This document shows positions 1 through 8,573 of a stretch of DNA of 64,000 nt, piece by piece. Within the stretch, counting starts at the first letter, position 1. Every line of letters starts with the position of its first letter. Position numbers and translations under genes: made by a program. Below the pieces are notes generated by a model. It saw only the letters and a list, made by a program, of their open reading frames with translations, ran no database searches and had not been told where the DNA came from. Origin of the DNA: Vibrio marinisediminis (GTDB taxonomy: Bacteria > Pseudomonadota > Gammaproteobacteria > Enterobacterales > Vibrionaceae); NCBI RefSeq assembly GCF_014050145.1, contig NZ_JACFYF010000011.1, positions 58,120 through 122,119 of the forward strand. Reading direction: 5' to 3'.

Positions 1-360
1 GCGCCAATCACTATTCTGTTTTATATGTGTGTGATTCAATTTCCAATTACGTTGATTTTTGCCTTGTTTGACTGGCAGACACCACAGGGTATGCAATGGC
101 TATGGTTGCTGATTATTGGCATTACCGCATTAACGGCGCACTACTGCTTATCTCACGCAATGAAATATGCCGATGCTGCGGTAGTTGTGACGATGGATTT
201 TCTGCGTTTGCCTGCGATCGCTGTCGTGGGGGCATTGTTTTATGCGGAAAAGATTGAACTGACTCTATTTTTAGGCGCGTTATTGATGTTGTTTGGTAAC
301 GTGGTCAACTTATATCAACCTAAGCGTGAGAGAATCAAGCAGCGAATTGGCAATAGCTAG
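1..360 (+). CDS. EamA/DMT-family permease, C-terminal part (5' end outside window)
   Basis: The reading frame is open from base 1, so the window begins inside the gene and only about 120 C-terminal residues are visible. They contain about four hydrophobic segments with the short loops typical of the drug/metabolite transporter superfamily, including the pattern ALTAHYCLSHAMKYADA, which resembles the conserved end of the second EamA repeat, followed by a basic cytoplasmic tail (PKRERIKQR). Such proteins are ten-helix inner-membrane exporters of metabolites; the substrate cannot be read from this fragment. The stop lies 22 bases before the next gene, which could be co-transcribed. Confidence 0.8.
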   Translation, partial: APITILFYMCVIQFPITLIFALFDWQTPQGMQWLWLLIIGITALTAHYCLSHAMKYADAAVVVTMDFLRLPAIAVVGALFYAEKIELTLFLGALLMLFGNVVNLYQPKRERIKQRIGNS

Positions 361-382
361 ATAAGCTTTTAACTGGGGAATA

Positions 383-757
383 GTGATGATTCTAAACCAT
401 GTCTCAATCGGTGTGAGCGACGTTACCGCATCGATTCGTTTTTATGACAATGTATTAAAGACTTTAGGTATCAAGCGTAGCCACATGATTGAAAATGTCG
501 CCGCAGCTTATGGTGAGGGTTTCGAGTTTTGGATTGGTTGTCCATGTGAAAACCGCTCATCGGCGGGCAATGGCACGCATATCGCCTTCAATGCTGCGAC
601 TCAACAGGCCGTTATTGATTTTCATGCCGAGGCAATAGCACTTGGAGCGATATGTGAAGGTAAGCCGGGTAAGCGTCCTGAATATGGGGAAGGATACTAT
701 GCCGCCTTTATTCGAGACAGAGACGGCAATAAACTTGAAGCGGTTTTTATTGGCTAA
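383..757 (+). CDS. VOC-family (glyoxalase/bleomycin-resistance-like) protein
   Basis: This 124-residue protein fits a single vicinal-oxygen-chelate module made of two beta-alpha-beta-beta-beta units. It begins LNHVSIGVSDVTASIRFYD, the classical first strand with a metal-ligand His, and ends YYAAFIRDRDGNKLEAVF, the usual closing strand with the final Glu ligand. Family members are metal-dependent lyases, isomerases, dioxygenases or drug-binding proteins; the substrate is not evident. A GGGGAA ribosome site lies just upstream of the ATG; a second ATG follows immediately. It may share a transcript with the permease before it. Confidence 0.85.
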   Translation: MMILNHVSIGVSDVTASIRFYDNVLKTLGIKRSHMIENVAAAYGEGFEFWIGCPCENRSSAGNGTHIAFNAATQQAVIDFHAEAIALGAICEGKPGKRPEYGEGYYAAFIRDRDGNKLEAVFIG

Positions 758-1231
758 CACTTTTGTTATCCCCCAATGCGTTTCAAGATTGGAGATCGAT
801 TTGCCATAATTCTTCACATCTTGATATATATGAAAATAAAGGTTTTTTGAGATTTAGCTCGCGGTTTACGACGCCACAGCACGGTAATGTTCCTACAACG
901 AAAACCCGTTAAGAGACCAAGATGCCCTATGCCGATGCGGTGCTCGACCTTTGGTCGACGCTCGAAACCATTATGTTGTTAACGTCAGCTATTTTTGTCG
1001 TTGCAGCTATCCAGTTGACGATGAACAGCTCTAAGTAAAACGAATTTGTGCCTGTGCTTCAATAATGTATTTCCACCTAGTAGGATAATTTTACCTTCTC
1101 ATCTAGATTACACTTTATGGAAAAGGTTACATTGGTGTTAAGCCTGTTATAACCCATTGCCATCACTAGACGCTCAATGATGAAGTGTCGATGAGTACAA
1201 TGAAAACTATAAAGATAGGAAGGAATTGAAC
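758..1231. other. Intergenic region before kbl
   Basis: About 470 bases without a long gene. It holds one possible 38-codon reading frame at 922-1038, listed separately, and the kbl leader. I see no clear riboswitch or terminator here. Confidence 0.5.
922..1038 (+). CDS. Possible small membrane protein, 38 aa
   Basis: An ATG-started frame of 38 codons (MPYADAVLDLW... to ...LTMNSSK). Residues about 17-34 are hydrophobic (TIMLLTSAIFVVAAIQ) and could form one transmembrane helix. The region is visibly richer in G and C than the flanking intergenic sequence. Upstream there is only a weak purine stretch (AAGAGACC). I do not recognise it. It could equally be chance. Confidence 0.3.
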   Translation: MPYADAVLDLWSTLETIMLLTSAIFVVAAIQLTMNSSK

Positions 1232-2425
1232 ATGTCATCTGCATTTTACCTACAGATTCAACAACAACTTGAAGATGCTAAGGCTGAAGGTCTTTATAAA
1301 TCTGAACGTGTCATCACTTCTCAGCAGCAAGCTCAAGTGACAATCTCGACGGGTCAAGAAGTTCTCAACTTTTGTGCTAATAACTATCTAGGTCTTGCAA
1401 ACCACCCATCTTTAATTGAAGCCGCGAGAGCCGGTATGGATAAACATGGTTTTGGTATGGCGTCAGCACGTTTTATTTGTGGTACGCAAGATATCCATAA
1501 GCAGCTTGAACAGAAGTTATCTCAATTCCTTGGCAAAGAAGACACCATTCTTTACACCTCTTGTTTTGATGCTAATACAGGTTTGTTTGAAACCATTCTA
1601 GATGCTGAAGATGCAATCATTTCAGATGCATTGAACCATGCTTCAATTATTGATGGTGTGCGCTTGTGTAAAGCAATGCGCTATCGCTATTCAAACAACA
1701 ATATGGATGATCTTGAGCAACAATTGCTCGCAGCTAAAGAGGCGGGTGCTCGTAACACATTGATAGTGACAGACGGTGTGTTTTCAATGGATGGTGTTGT
1801 TGCAAACTTGCCTGCGATCTGCGATCTCGCGGACAAATACGGCGCATTGGTCATGGTCGATGACTCTCATGCCGTTGGCTTTATGGGACCAAATGGCGCG
1901 GGCACTCATGAATATCATGATGTGATTGATCGAATTGATATCATCACTGGCACATTGGGCAAGGCGATGGGGGGGGCATCGGGTGGTTACACGTCTGGAA
2001 AAAAAGAAGTTATCGATTGGTTACGCCAACGTTCTCGACCTTATCTATTTTCAAATGCTGTTGCGCCTGCCATTGTTAATGCGTCAATTCGGGTGCTGAA
2101 GCTACTGCAAGAAAGCGGTGATCTACGTGAACATTTATGGCAAAACGCCGAACATTTCCGTACGCGTATGTCTGAAGCTGGTTTTACCCTCGCAGGGGCT
2201 GATCATGCCATTATTCCTATAATGCTGGGTGATGCAAAATTGGCGGCGGAGTTTGCCGAACGATCATTGATGAAAGGCATTTACGTCGTTGGTTTCTCTT
2301 TCCCTGTTGTGCCAAAAGGGCAGGCCCGTATCCGTACACAAATGTCCGCGGCACATTCGCGTGAACAGTTAGATCGTGCAATCGATGTCTTTATTGAAGT
2401 CGGTCAAGATATGGGCATCATTTAA
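1232..2425 (+). CDS. kbl: 2-amino-3-ketobutyrate CoA ligase (glycine C-acetyltransferase)
   Basis: Cleaves 2-amino-3-ketobutyrate with CoA to glycine and acetyl-CoA, the second step of threonine catabolism, in the cytosol with PLP. It is a fold-type I aminotransferase-like enzyme of 397 residues, close to the 398 of the E. coli enzyme. Visible marks are [11 protein letters not shown] near the N-terminus, the [10 protein letters not shown] segment that holds the cofactor, and [10 protein letters not shown], whose Lys244 should carry the PLP. The ATG at 1232 is chosen because AGGAAGGA lies 7 bases upstream; a TTG two codons earlier is less likely. tdh follows on the same strand after a 165-base gap, longer than in enterobacteria. 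Confidence 0.97.
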   Translation: MSSAFYLQIQQQLEDAKAEGLYKSERVITSQQQAQVTISTGQEVLNFCANNYLGLANHPSLIEAARAGMDKHGFGMASARFICGTQDIHKQLEQKLSQFLGKEDTILYTSCFDANTGLFETILDAEDAIISDALNHASIIDGVRLCKAMRYRYSNNNMDDLEQQLLAAKEAGARNTLIVTDGVFSMDGVVANLPAICDLADKYGALVMVDDSHAVGFMGPNGAGTHEYHDVIDRIDIITGTLGKAMGGASGGYTSGKKEVIDWLRQRSRPYLFSNAVAPAIVNASIRVLKLLQESGDLREHLWQNAEHFRTRMSEAGFTLAGADHAIIPIMLGDAKLAAEFAERSLMKGIYVVGFSFPVVPKGQARIRTQMSAAHSREQLDRAIDVFIEVGQDMGII

Positions 2426-2482
2426 GTTTTTATTATTCTAATCTTATGCAGTGACAGCACATTTCACTTTACTTAATCAACG

Positions 2483-2488
2483 TATAAT
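2483..2488 (+). promoter_or_regulatory. Possible -10 box of an internal promoter for tdh
   Basis: A perfect TATAAT lies in the unusually long kbl-tdh gap. No good -35 hexamer is at the right distance, so this is weak evidence for separate tdh transcription. Confidence 0.25.
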
Positions 2489-2590
2489 AAAATGATGAGT
2501 AGAGCTAATGAATCACCGAACTAAAAAATTAGTTTTAAGAAAGAGAATCTTTTGGCTCTAAGTTTTTAAAGGCATTTTCAGGAGTGTCGT

Positions 2591-3622
2591 ATGAAAATAA
2601 AAGCATTAGCAAAGCTAAAGCCTGAAGAAGGTATTTGGATGACGGAAGTGGACAAGCCTGAGCTTGGTCACAATGATTTGCTGATTAAAATTAGCAAAAC
2701 CGCTATCTGTGGTACAGATGTGCATATCTACAATTGGGACGAATGGTCACAAAAAAACATACCAATACCAATGGTCGTAGGCCATGAGTATGTAGGTGTA
2801 GTGGTTGATATCGGGCAAGAGGTGCGTGGATACGCTCTTGGTGATCGAGTGTCAGGTGAAGGGCATATAACCTGTGGCTATTGTCGAAATTGCCGAGCGG
2901 GTCGCAAGCATCTCTGCCGTAACTCGATTGGCGTAGGTGTAAACCGAATTGGCTGCTTTTCAGAGTATTTAGTGATTCCTGCCTTTAATGCTTTTAAGAT
3001 CCCAGACGAAATATCAGATGATCTCGCCGCTATATTTGACCCCTTTGGTAATGCAGTGCATACCGCACTTTCATACGACTTGGTTGGCGAAGATGTGCTG
3101 ATAACGGGGGCGGGACCTATTGGTATCATGGCGGCTGCGGTAGCAAAGCATGCCGGCGCTCGTCATGTGGTGATCTCTGATGTTAACGAGTACCGTCTTG
3201 ATTTGGCGAGAAAAATGGGCGTAACGCGCGCGGTTAATGCTGCCAGTGAGTCATTAGAAGACGTGGTATCTGAATTAGGCATGTTAGCGGGCTTTGATGT
3301 TGGTTTGGAGATGTCAGGCAACCCTTCGGCATTTAGCTCGATGTTGAAAACCATTAATCATGGTGGTCATCTTGCCTTGTTAGGAATTCCACCATCAAAT
3401 ATGGGGATTGATTGGAACCAAGTAATTTTTAAAGGATTGAAGATAAAAGGTATTTATGGGCGTGAGATGTTTGAAACTTGGTACAAAATGGCGACTTTAA
3501 TACAGTCGGGTTTAGATCTAACGCCAGTGATCACCCATCACTTCAAAGTTGATGATTTCCAAAAAGGCTTCGACGTCATGCGTAGTGGGATGTCTGGCAA
3601 AGTTATCCTGGATTGGAATTAG
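2591..3622 (+). CDS. tdh: L-threonine 3-dehydrogenase
   Basis: Oxidises L-threonine with NAD+ to 2-amino-3-ketobutyrate, which the kbl product then cleaves. It is a zinc-dependent medium-chain dehydrogenase of 343 residues, the usual length. Catalytic zinc ligands are visible as Cys40 (AICGTDVH) and His65-Glu66 (VVGHEYVG). The structural-zinc lobe has four Cys in [15 protein letters not shown] at about 95-109. The NAD-binding Rossmann motif is [16 protein letters not shown] precedes the ATG. A partial, decayed match to the 3' end of such a gene lies about 0.9 kb downstream. Confidence 0.97.
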   Translation: MKIKALAKLKPEEGIWMTEVDKPELGHNDLLIKISKTAICGTDVHIYNWDEWSQKNIPIPMVVGHEYVGVVVDIGQEVRGYALGDRVSGEGHITCGYCRNCRAGRKHLCRNSIGVGVNRIGCFSEYLVIPAFNAFKIPDEISDDLAAIFDPFGNAVHTALSYDLVGEDVLITGAGPIGIMAAAVAKHAGARHVVISDVNEYRLDLARKMGVTRAVNAASESLEDVVSELGMLAGFDVGLEMSGNPSAFSSMLKTINHGGHLALLGIPPSNMGIDWNQVIFKGLKIKGIYGREMFETWYKMATLIQSGLDLTPVITHHFKVDDFQKGFDVMRSGMSGKVILDWN

Positions 3623-3737
3623 GAAGAGTAGGGCTTAAAACGCAGTGTTAGTACAGTATTATGATTAGCGAAAAGGTTTGATAGGCTACATGGTTCCTTA
3701 GGTTGTAAATATATTTCGCTCCGTCGTGCTGTGTTAT

Positions 3738-3766
3738 AGAAAATAGCCTCTTCCTTGAGGCTACTG
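3738..3766 (-). terminator. Probable terminator of the MerR-family gene
   Basis: Read on the minus strand, GTAGCCTC and GAGGCTAT pair around AAGGAA and are followed by TTTTC, six bases after the stop codon of the regulator. Confidence 0.55.
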
Positions 3767-3771
3767 TGTCA

Positions 3772-4281
3772 TTATAAAGCTCGAATTTTAGTGATTTCTT
3801 CACTCGAAATACCAAGAGACTCAAGGAACTTTTGGTGTTCCATTGGCTCTAGTTCTTCAAATTTTTGGTGCCACTTAACCATATCTGTTTCAGTGAATCC
3901 TGCGGCAACCATGATTTCTACCCAGCGTTGTTTATTCACAATATGTTCCTCTAATAGGCTCGGTTCTTGAAGTAACAAGACGACAGCTTTTTGCTGTGCC
4001 CTTAGGTTTTGGATCTCTCTCTCCAGTTCATTGAAGTGGTCTTTCAATATCTGTGCTTGAGATTCCCCGTTCCGGCTAAGCAAAGTGTGAATATTTGAAA
4101 CTGACAAACCGTATGAACGGTAAGAAGTAATCGCTTCTAAGCGTTTTACTTCGTTTTCGCCATACCAACGGTATCCATTTTCAGAACGACAAGCTGGCAT
4201 GAGCAGTTGTTCTTTTTCGTAGTACAAAATGGTTGTACGTGAAATTCCGAATTGTTTGGCGATTTGAGTGACAGTTAACAT
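3772..4281 (-). CDS. MerR-family transcriptional regulator
   Basis: A 169-residue protein with an N-terminal winged helix-turn-helix of the MerR type (MLTVTQIAKQFGISRTTILY, then YRWYGENEVKRLEAI), a central coiled-coil dimerisation helix at about 75-115, and a C-terminal acidic helical region with no Cys cluster, so a metal sensor is unlikely. The ligand is unknown. The ATG at 4281 is chosen over one 11 codons earlier because TGGGGTTTAT precedes it and because MerR proteins normally start at this point. An ACC-N-GT-NN-AC-N-GGT dyad upstream suggests autoregulation. No co-transcribed target gene is adjacent. Confidence 0.85.
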   Translation of the reverse strand: MLTVTQIAKQFGISRTTILYYEKEQLLMPACRSENGYRWYGENEVKRLEAITSYRSYGLSVSNIHTLLSRNGESQAQILKDHFNELEREIQNLRAQQKAVVLLLQEPSLLEEHIVNKQRWVEIMVAAGFTETDMVKWHQKFEELEPMEHQKFLESLGISSEEITKIRAL

Positions 4282-4323
4282 ATAAACCCCATTGTTTGAC
4301 CGAGTAGATATCATGAACCTTAC

Positions 4324-4337
4324 ACCTGTAGACGGGT
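4324..4337 (-). promoter_or_regulatory. Candidate MerR-type operator
   Basis: The dyad ACCTGTAGACGGGT (matching outer ACC/GGT and inner GT/AC pairs) sits about 45 bases upstream of the regulator start. On the minus strand TTGACC overlaps it and could be a -35 element with the long spacer typical of MerR promoters. No binding data; inferred from position and symmetry. Confidence 0.4.
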
Positions 4338-4489
4338 CAATACGCTAATTGTACATTTCTTTGGTATGGCTTATACACGTAATAAGCTTTGGTTTTTTTC
4401 GATACATTTCTGTTGATATAGACCGCCTAGGGCAGCGCATACGCATTCTCAGTGGACCTAGTCTGGGACTCACTACTAGTTTTATTATT

Positions 4490-4575
4490 GAAGCACTTCC
4501 AAAGTGGCTTAGATGCCATGCGTAACGGGGTTATTTGGCAGGGAATACGAAATTGGTCGTCACTGAAGCTTTAGA
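4490..4575 (+). pseudogene. Decayed 3' end of a medium-chain dehydrogenase/quinone oxidoreductase gene
   Basis: One frame reads HFQSGLDAMRNG and a second, after a shift near 4525, reads GNTKLVVTEAL. Together they resemble the last helix and strand of zinc-type alcohol dehydrogenases or quinone reductases (compare [12 protein letters not shown] and GKVILDW at the end of tdh in this window). No open frame continues upstream and a good terminator follows directly. I infer a deletion that left only the gene's tail. Short, so a chance match is possible. Confidence 0.4.
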
Positions 4576-4603
4576 GCCGAACATGAAGTTCGGCTTTTTC
4601 TTT
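4576..4603 (+). terminator. Intrinsic terminator
   Basis: GCCGAAC and GTTCGGC pair perfectly around ATGAA and are followed by TTTTTCTTT. There is now no intact plus-strand gene just before it, which fits the idea that it belonged to the decayed dehydrogenase. Confidence 0.8.
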
Positions 4604-4613
4604 GGTCCCATAT

Positions 4614-4835
4614 TTATACGTATTCATCAACTCTATTCATTCTGCGTATGACGTTTTCACCTTGGAAGGTTTTTACAACCATGCCGTCTTCATTTCGAAT
4701 TTGAATTTGATTGTGTTGGTTTAAAGACGCACTCAAATTATTGCCCTGCGTTTGCAGGCTTTGGTCGATAAATTTTGTTGCTGACTTTAAATCTTGCTGG
4801 ATATGGGGTTGATAGATGGCATTTTGGATTCTCAT
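4614..4835 (-). CDS. Small hypothetical protein, FlaG-like C-terminus
   Basis: A 73-residue soluble protein starting MRIQNAIYQPHIQQ. The middle is polar and rich in Gln and Asn; the end (QIRNEDGMVVKTFQGENVIRRM) loosely resembles the strand-helix closing motif of FlaG-type proteins, but I would not call it FlaG. The ATG at 4835 is preceded by GGTGA at a good distance; a frame running 16 codons further upstream has no such site. Function unknown, and the neighbours give no hint. Confidence 0.6.
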   Translation of the reverse strand: MRIQNAIYQPHIQQDLKSATKFIDQSLQTQGNNLSASLNQHNQIQIRNEDGMVVKTFQGENVIRRMNRVDEYV

Positions 4836-4964
4836 GCATTCACCATTTATATTCAAAGTTTTGCCCAACCGTACACTGTACAAATTACCAACAAAATGAG
4901 TGTAGATCGAGTAGATTGAACATGAGTTGTGAATGAATTCTCATCTCTACGCTGAAGGTAAAAA

Positions 4965-4987
4965 GAACCCCGCGAGGAAGCGGGGCA
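4965..4987 (-). terminator. GC-rich hairpin followed by a T-tract on the minus strand
   Basis: On the minus strand CCCCGC and GCGGGG pair around TTCCTC and are followed by TTCTTTTT. No minus-strand gene is visible just upstream of it, so it is either a relic or ends an unrecognised short transcript from the 5.0-5.3 kb region. Confidence 0.55.
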
Positions 4988-5158
4988 AGAAGGTTGTTAG
5001 AATTGTTATTGCCCAACTGACGATTGTTGTGAACACGTTTTTAAACTTCTTTAAGCGTAGAAATGAAGTTATTTATTTGCCATTGAGATTATGTGTTTAG
5101 TTTGTTTTCTAGTCAGCAACGGGATCTTGCTCCAAAAATATGGCTCATACTGCAAACG

Positions 5159-5174
5159 GACAAACCGATTGCGT
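5159..5174. promoter_or_regulatory. PurR-like box 1 upstream of the nucleoside transporter
   Basis: GACAAACCGATTGCGT matches the right half of the PurR consensus (CG-N-TT-N-C-N-T) perfectly and the AA of the left half. A second similar box lies 31 bases further on. Inferred from sequence only. Confidence 0.4.
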
Positions 5175-5189
5175 GGTTAAAATTTGTTC

Positions 5190-5205
5190 GGTTGAACGTT
5201 TGCGT
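5190..5205. promoter_or_regulatory. PurR-like box 2 upstream of the nucleoside transporter
   Basis: GGTTGAACGTTTGCGT carries the run AACGTTTGCGT, identical to the right two thirds of the purine-repressor consensus, with a degenerate left end. It is about 150 bases before the GTG start of the transporter. Confidence 0.4.
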
Positions 5206-5357
5206 GAAAATATGTGATGAACATCCCGATTCTATCGCTATACTTGCCGCCCGGTTATGGGTAAAAACCCAACCAATACAAGCCGTCACATGGACGAGTG
5301 AATGACCCCAAGGACAGGACCAGCTGTTAATTCAATGCTTGTATAAGGTAATCTTAA

Positions 5358-6566
5358 GTGAATGTGATTTTTGGTTTGATCGGTGTCCTCGTCCTTATTG
5401 GATGCGCAGTACTGTTGTCAGAGAGCCGCAAGGCAATCAATTGGAAAACAGTATCGAGAGCGATGCTTCTACAGGTGGGCTTTGCCGCCTTGGTTCTTTA
5501 CTTCCCTTGGGGACAAGTAGCATTAGCCAGTTTAAGTGGTGGTGTTGCTAGTCTTCTATCTTTTGCCGATGAAGGCATCAAATTCCTTTTTGGTGACCTT
5601 GCTAATACCGGTTTTATTTTTGCTATCCGCGTTCTCCCTATTATTATCTTTTTTAGTGCGGTTATCTCAGCGCTTTACTACCTTGGTATCATGCAACGTG
5701 TAATTGAGTTTATTGGTGGTGGGATCCAAAAATTCCTAGGCACCAGTAAAGCGGAATCACTCGTAGCGACAGGTAATATTTTCTTGTCACAAGGTGAATC
5801 GCCTCTTCTTGTTCGCCCTTTCCTTTCTCGCATGACTCGCTCTGAACTATTCGCTGTAATGGCTGGTGGTATGGCATCTGTTGCGGGCAGTGTGCTAGGT
5901 GGCTATGCTGGTTTAGGGGTTGATCTTAAGTATCTGATTGCAGCGAGCTTTATGGCAGCACCAGGTAGCTTGATGATGGCTAAGATCATCGTGCCTGAGC
6001 GTGGTACGCCTGTAGATCAAACTGACATTGAAATGGATAAAGCACAAGATAGCAACGTGATTGATGCGCTTGCTAGTGGCGCGATGAACGGTATGAAAGT
6101 CGCAGTTGCGGTAGGTACAATGCTGATCGCCTTTGTTTCTGTTATCGCAATGGTGAACACGGGTTTAGAAAACCTTGGTGAGCTGGTTGGTTTCTCGGGT
6201 ATTACTTTACAAAGCGTCTTTGGTTATTTATTTGCACCACTGGCATGGGTGATTGGTATACCATCAAATGAAGTATTGATGGCGGGTTCGTACATTGGTC
6301 AAAAAGTTGTGATGAATGAGTTTGTTGCATTTATTGACTTTGTTGAACACAAGCAATTACTTTCTGAACATTCACAAGTTATCGTGACTTTTGCTCTATG
6401 TGGATTTGCGAACATTGGCTCAATCGCTATTCAGCTTGGTTCGATAGGTGTTATTGCACCAGAACGTCGTTCAGAAGTGGCTAATTTAGGCTTAAAAGCC
6501 GTCGCGGCAGGTACGCTGGCCAACTTAATGAGCGCCTGCTTAGCGGGTATTTTTATTCTGCTTTAA
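5358..6566 (+). CDS. Concentrative nucleoside transporter, NupC family
   Basis: Imports nucleosides across the inner membrane with protons or sodium. The 402-residue protein has the CNT layout: an N-terminal transmembrane helix, the Nuc_H+ symport domain, the gate region, and the C-terminal domain. Recognisable stretches are SQGESPLLVRPFLSRMTRSE, with its substrate-binding G-x-E-S, and the later LMAGSYIGQKVVMNEFVAF and CGFANIGSIAI motifs. Start is GTG at 5358, with AAGG 9 bases upstream; this gives the MNVIFGLIGVLVLIG terminus usual for these proteins. It appears monocistronic, with its own terminator and possible PurR control. Confidence 0.93.
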   Translation: MNVIFGLIGVLVLIGCAVLLSESRKAINWKTVSRAMLLQVGFAALVLYFPWGQVALASLSGGVASLLSFADEGIKFLFGDLANTGFIFAIRVLPIIIFFSAVISALYYLGIMQRVIEFIGGGIQKFLGTSKAESLVATGNIFLSQGESPLLVRPFLSRMTRSELFAVMAGGMASVAGSVLGGYAGLGVDLKYLIAASFMAAPGSLMMAKIIVPERGTPVDQTDIEMDKAQDSNVIDALASGAMNGMKVAVAVGTMLIAFVSVIAMVNTGLENLGELVGFSGITLQSVFGYLFAPLAWVIGIPSNEVLMAGSYIGQKVVMNEFVAFIDFVEHKQLLSEHSQVIVTFALCGFANIGSIAIQLGSIGVIAPERRSEVANLGLKAVAAGTLANLMSACLAGIFILL

Positions 6567-6581
6567 GTGGAAAATTGAATG

Positions 6582-6611
6582 AAACGCCATCTTTGATGGC
6601 GTTTTTTTTAT
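6582..6611 (+). terminator. Intrinsic terminator after the nucleoside transporter
   Basis: AAACGCCATC pairs with GATGGCGTTT around TTT, followed by a run of T. Confidence 0.9.
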
Positions 6612-6760
6612 CTCTCAAACGGTAAACTATGCTTTCAAACAACAAAAAGCACTGGATTAGCTGTAATACTACGAAGTAAATCATTGAATTGTGGAATTCT
6701 GGCAACAAGATTGACTGAATTGAAGCGATATTTAGAAATACTTTAAGAGATGTAGTAATT

Positions 6761-7990
6761 ATGGATAACCTGGTAACCCGTTTCTTGCGTTATGTCACTT
6801 TTGATACGCAATCTAACCCTGCAAACCCACTATGCCCGAGCAGTAAAGGGCAATTTACCTTTGCTGATCAGTTGAAAAGTGAGCTTATCACTCTCGGTTT
6901 GAGTGATGTCAGCTTAGATGATAACGGCTACCTAATGGCTCGTCTGCCGAGCAATGTTGACTATGCGGTTCCAGCAATAGGCTTTATTGCTCACATGGAT
7001 ACGGCACCAGACGCTTCGGGAGCAAATGTAAAACCACAACTTGTTGAGAACTACCAAGGTGGAGACATCGCTTTGGGGCTAGGTGAACAAGTTTTATCTC
7101 CAGTTCAATACCCAGATCTTCATCAGTTACATGGTCACAGCATAATTACCACAGATGGTACAACACTGTTAGGTGCCGATAACAAAGCGGGTATTGCTGA
7201 GATCATTACCGCCGTTGCCACATTAATTGCGAACCCAAGCATTCCCCATGGTGACATTTGTATTGGCTTTACGCCAGATGAAGAGATTGGTCGTGGTGCT
7301 AATTACTTTGATGTTGAAAAGTTTGGTGCCAAGTGGGCTTACACCATTGATGGTGGACCTGTAGGTGAGCTTGAGTACGAAAACTTTAATGCAACTAGTG
7401 CTGATGTGATTGTTCATGGCGTTAACGTGCATCCGGGAACGGCTAAAGGCAAGATGGTTAACTCAATGAACATCGCCGCTCGTTTCCAAGCAATGATGCC
7501 AGCGGATGAAACTCCGGAATGTACAGAAGGCTATCAAGGATTCTACCATCTTAAATCAGCGGAAATGTCGGTAGCTCGCAGTGAACTCGGCTACATTATT
7601 CGTGACTTTGACCGTGAAGGTTTAGCTGAGCGCAAAGCGTTTATGCAAACTACCGTTGATGCACTGAATGCGCAGCTAACTCAAGGTTCTGTTGAACTAA
7701 AAATGACTGACAGCTACTTCAATATGAAAGAGATGGTCGAGCCATATCCACACATTATCAAATTGGCTCAGCAAGCAATGATTGCATGTGACATTGAGCC
7801 GATGATTAAACCAATCCGCGGTGGTACAGATGGTGCGAGACTTTCCTTTATGGGGCTACCATGCCCGAATATTTTTACGGGCGGCTACAACTTCCATGGC
7901 ATACATGAATTCATTACCGTGGAAGGGATGTCGCAAGCGGTAAAGGTTATTGTGAAGTTGTCAGAAAAAACGGCATTGGAATACCGATAA
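6761..7990 (+). CDS. pepT: Peptidase T (aminotripeptidase)
   Basis: Cytosolic di-zinc aminopeptidase that removes the N-terminal residue from tripeptides; family M20B. The 409 residues match the usual length of about 408. Metal ligands and catalytic residues are in place: His78 in AHMDTAPD, Asp140 in LLGADNKAG, Glu174-Glu175 in [10 protein letters not shown], and a late His in NFHGIHEF. The insert between the metal-binding segments corresponds to the dimerisation domain ([20 protein letters not shown]). Weak AGAG ribosome site. The next gene starts about 50 bases on with no terminator between. Confidence 0.97.
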   Translation: MDNLVTRFLRYVTFDTQSNPANPLCPSSKGQFTFADQLKSELITLGLSDVSLDDNGYLMARLPSNVDYAVPAIGFIAHMDTAPDASGANVKPQLVENYQGGDIALGLGEQVLSPVQYPDLHQLHGHSIITTDGTTLLGADNKAGIAEIITAVATLIANPSIPHGDICIGFTPDEEIGRGANYFDVEKFGAKWAYTIDGGPVGELEYENFNATSADVIVHGVNVHPGTAKGKMVNSMNIAARFQAMMPADETPECTEGYQGFYHLKSAEMSVARSELGYIIRDFDREGLAERKAFMQTTVDALNAQLTQGSVELKMTDSYFNMKEMVEPYPHIIKLAQQAMIACDIEPMIKPIRGGTDGARLSFMGLPCPNIFTGGYNFHGIHEFITVEGMSQAVKVIVKLSEKTALEYR

Positions 7991-8042
7991 TACGCGAAAT
8001 GCTCTACGATTGAGGTAAGTACTTCATTCTTAGGAGCTTCTA

Positions 8043-8510
8043 ATGAGAATCCTGCTACTTTTAGGTTCCCATCTTATCTTCGCAGTGGTGGGCTTTGCAT
8101 TAGGTATTTATGCATTGCCCATACTGACTCAGCCCAAATCACCTGCGATGCAAGAAATACAAAATATTTCTCAGCACGCGCTCTACAACGGCATGTTTCA
8201 ACGAGAAAGATTGGATAGTGATTTTCTTCATTGGGGGGAGGGCTCTATAGCGATCAGCGATACTCAGATTGTTTTTATAGGCGAACTTGCTCCAGGGCCA
8301 GATTACAAGTTGTATCTTTCACCTGTCTTTGTTGAAACTGAGCAATCATTCGAACAGTATAAAGATACGATGATCCAAATAGGGGACATCAAAACCTTTG
8401 ATCGATTCAGTCTGGATTTACCTCCAGGGGTAAACGTTGCGGAGTTCAATACAGTAGTAGTATGGTGTGAAAGTTTTGCAGAGTTTATTACATCCGCTCG
8501 CTATAATTGA
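8043..8510 (+). CDS. DM13-domain exported protein
   Basis: A 155-residue protein with an N-terminal membrane anchor or signal segment (residues about 3-27, LLLLGSHLIFAVVGFALGIY) and a C-terminal DM13-like domain. The domain shows GEGSIAISDTQIVFIGELAP, then GPDYKLYLSP, and ends with VVVWCESF, where the Cys is the conserved residue of the family. DM13 domains have been proposed to act in electron transfer or hydroxylation at the cell surface; the exact role is not established. TAGGAG precedes the ATG. It sits between pepT and a channel gene on the same strand. Confidence 0.85.
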   Translation: MRILLLLGSHLIFAVVGFALGIYALPILTQPKSPAMQEIQNISQHALYNGMFQRERLDSDFLHWGEGSIAISDTQIVFIGELAPGPDYKLYLSPVFVETEQSFEQYKDTMIQIGDIKTFDRFSLDLPPGVNVAEFNTVVVWCESFAEFITSARYN

Positions 8511-8573
8511 CGCACTTTGATTTGCTCGATTGAGAAAAAGAGTCACTAAAACAATTGATTACAGGAGTAACAC

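Larger units (their letters stand above)
4836..5357. other. Intergenic region before the nucleoside transporter
   Basis: About 520 bases. It holds the minus-strand terminator-like hairpin at 4965-4987 and two PurR-like boxes. A 70-codon plus-strand frame covers 5093-5305 but has no ribosome site and no recognisable protein character, so I treat it as chance. Confidence 0.5.

Noticed and set aside
5093-5305. 70-codon plus-strand frame before the nucleoside transporter
   Set aside because: No ribosome site, overlaps both PurR-like boxes and has unremarkable composition.
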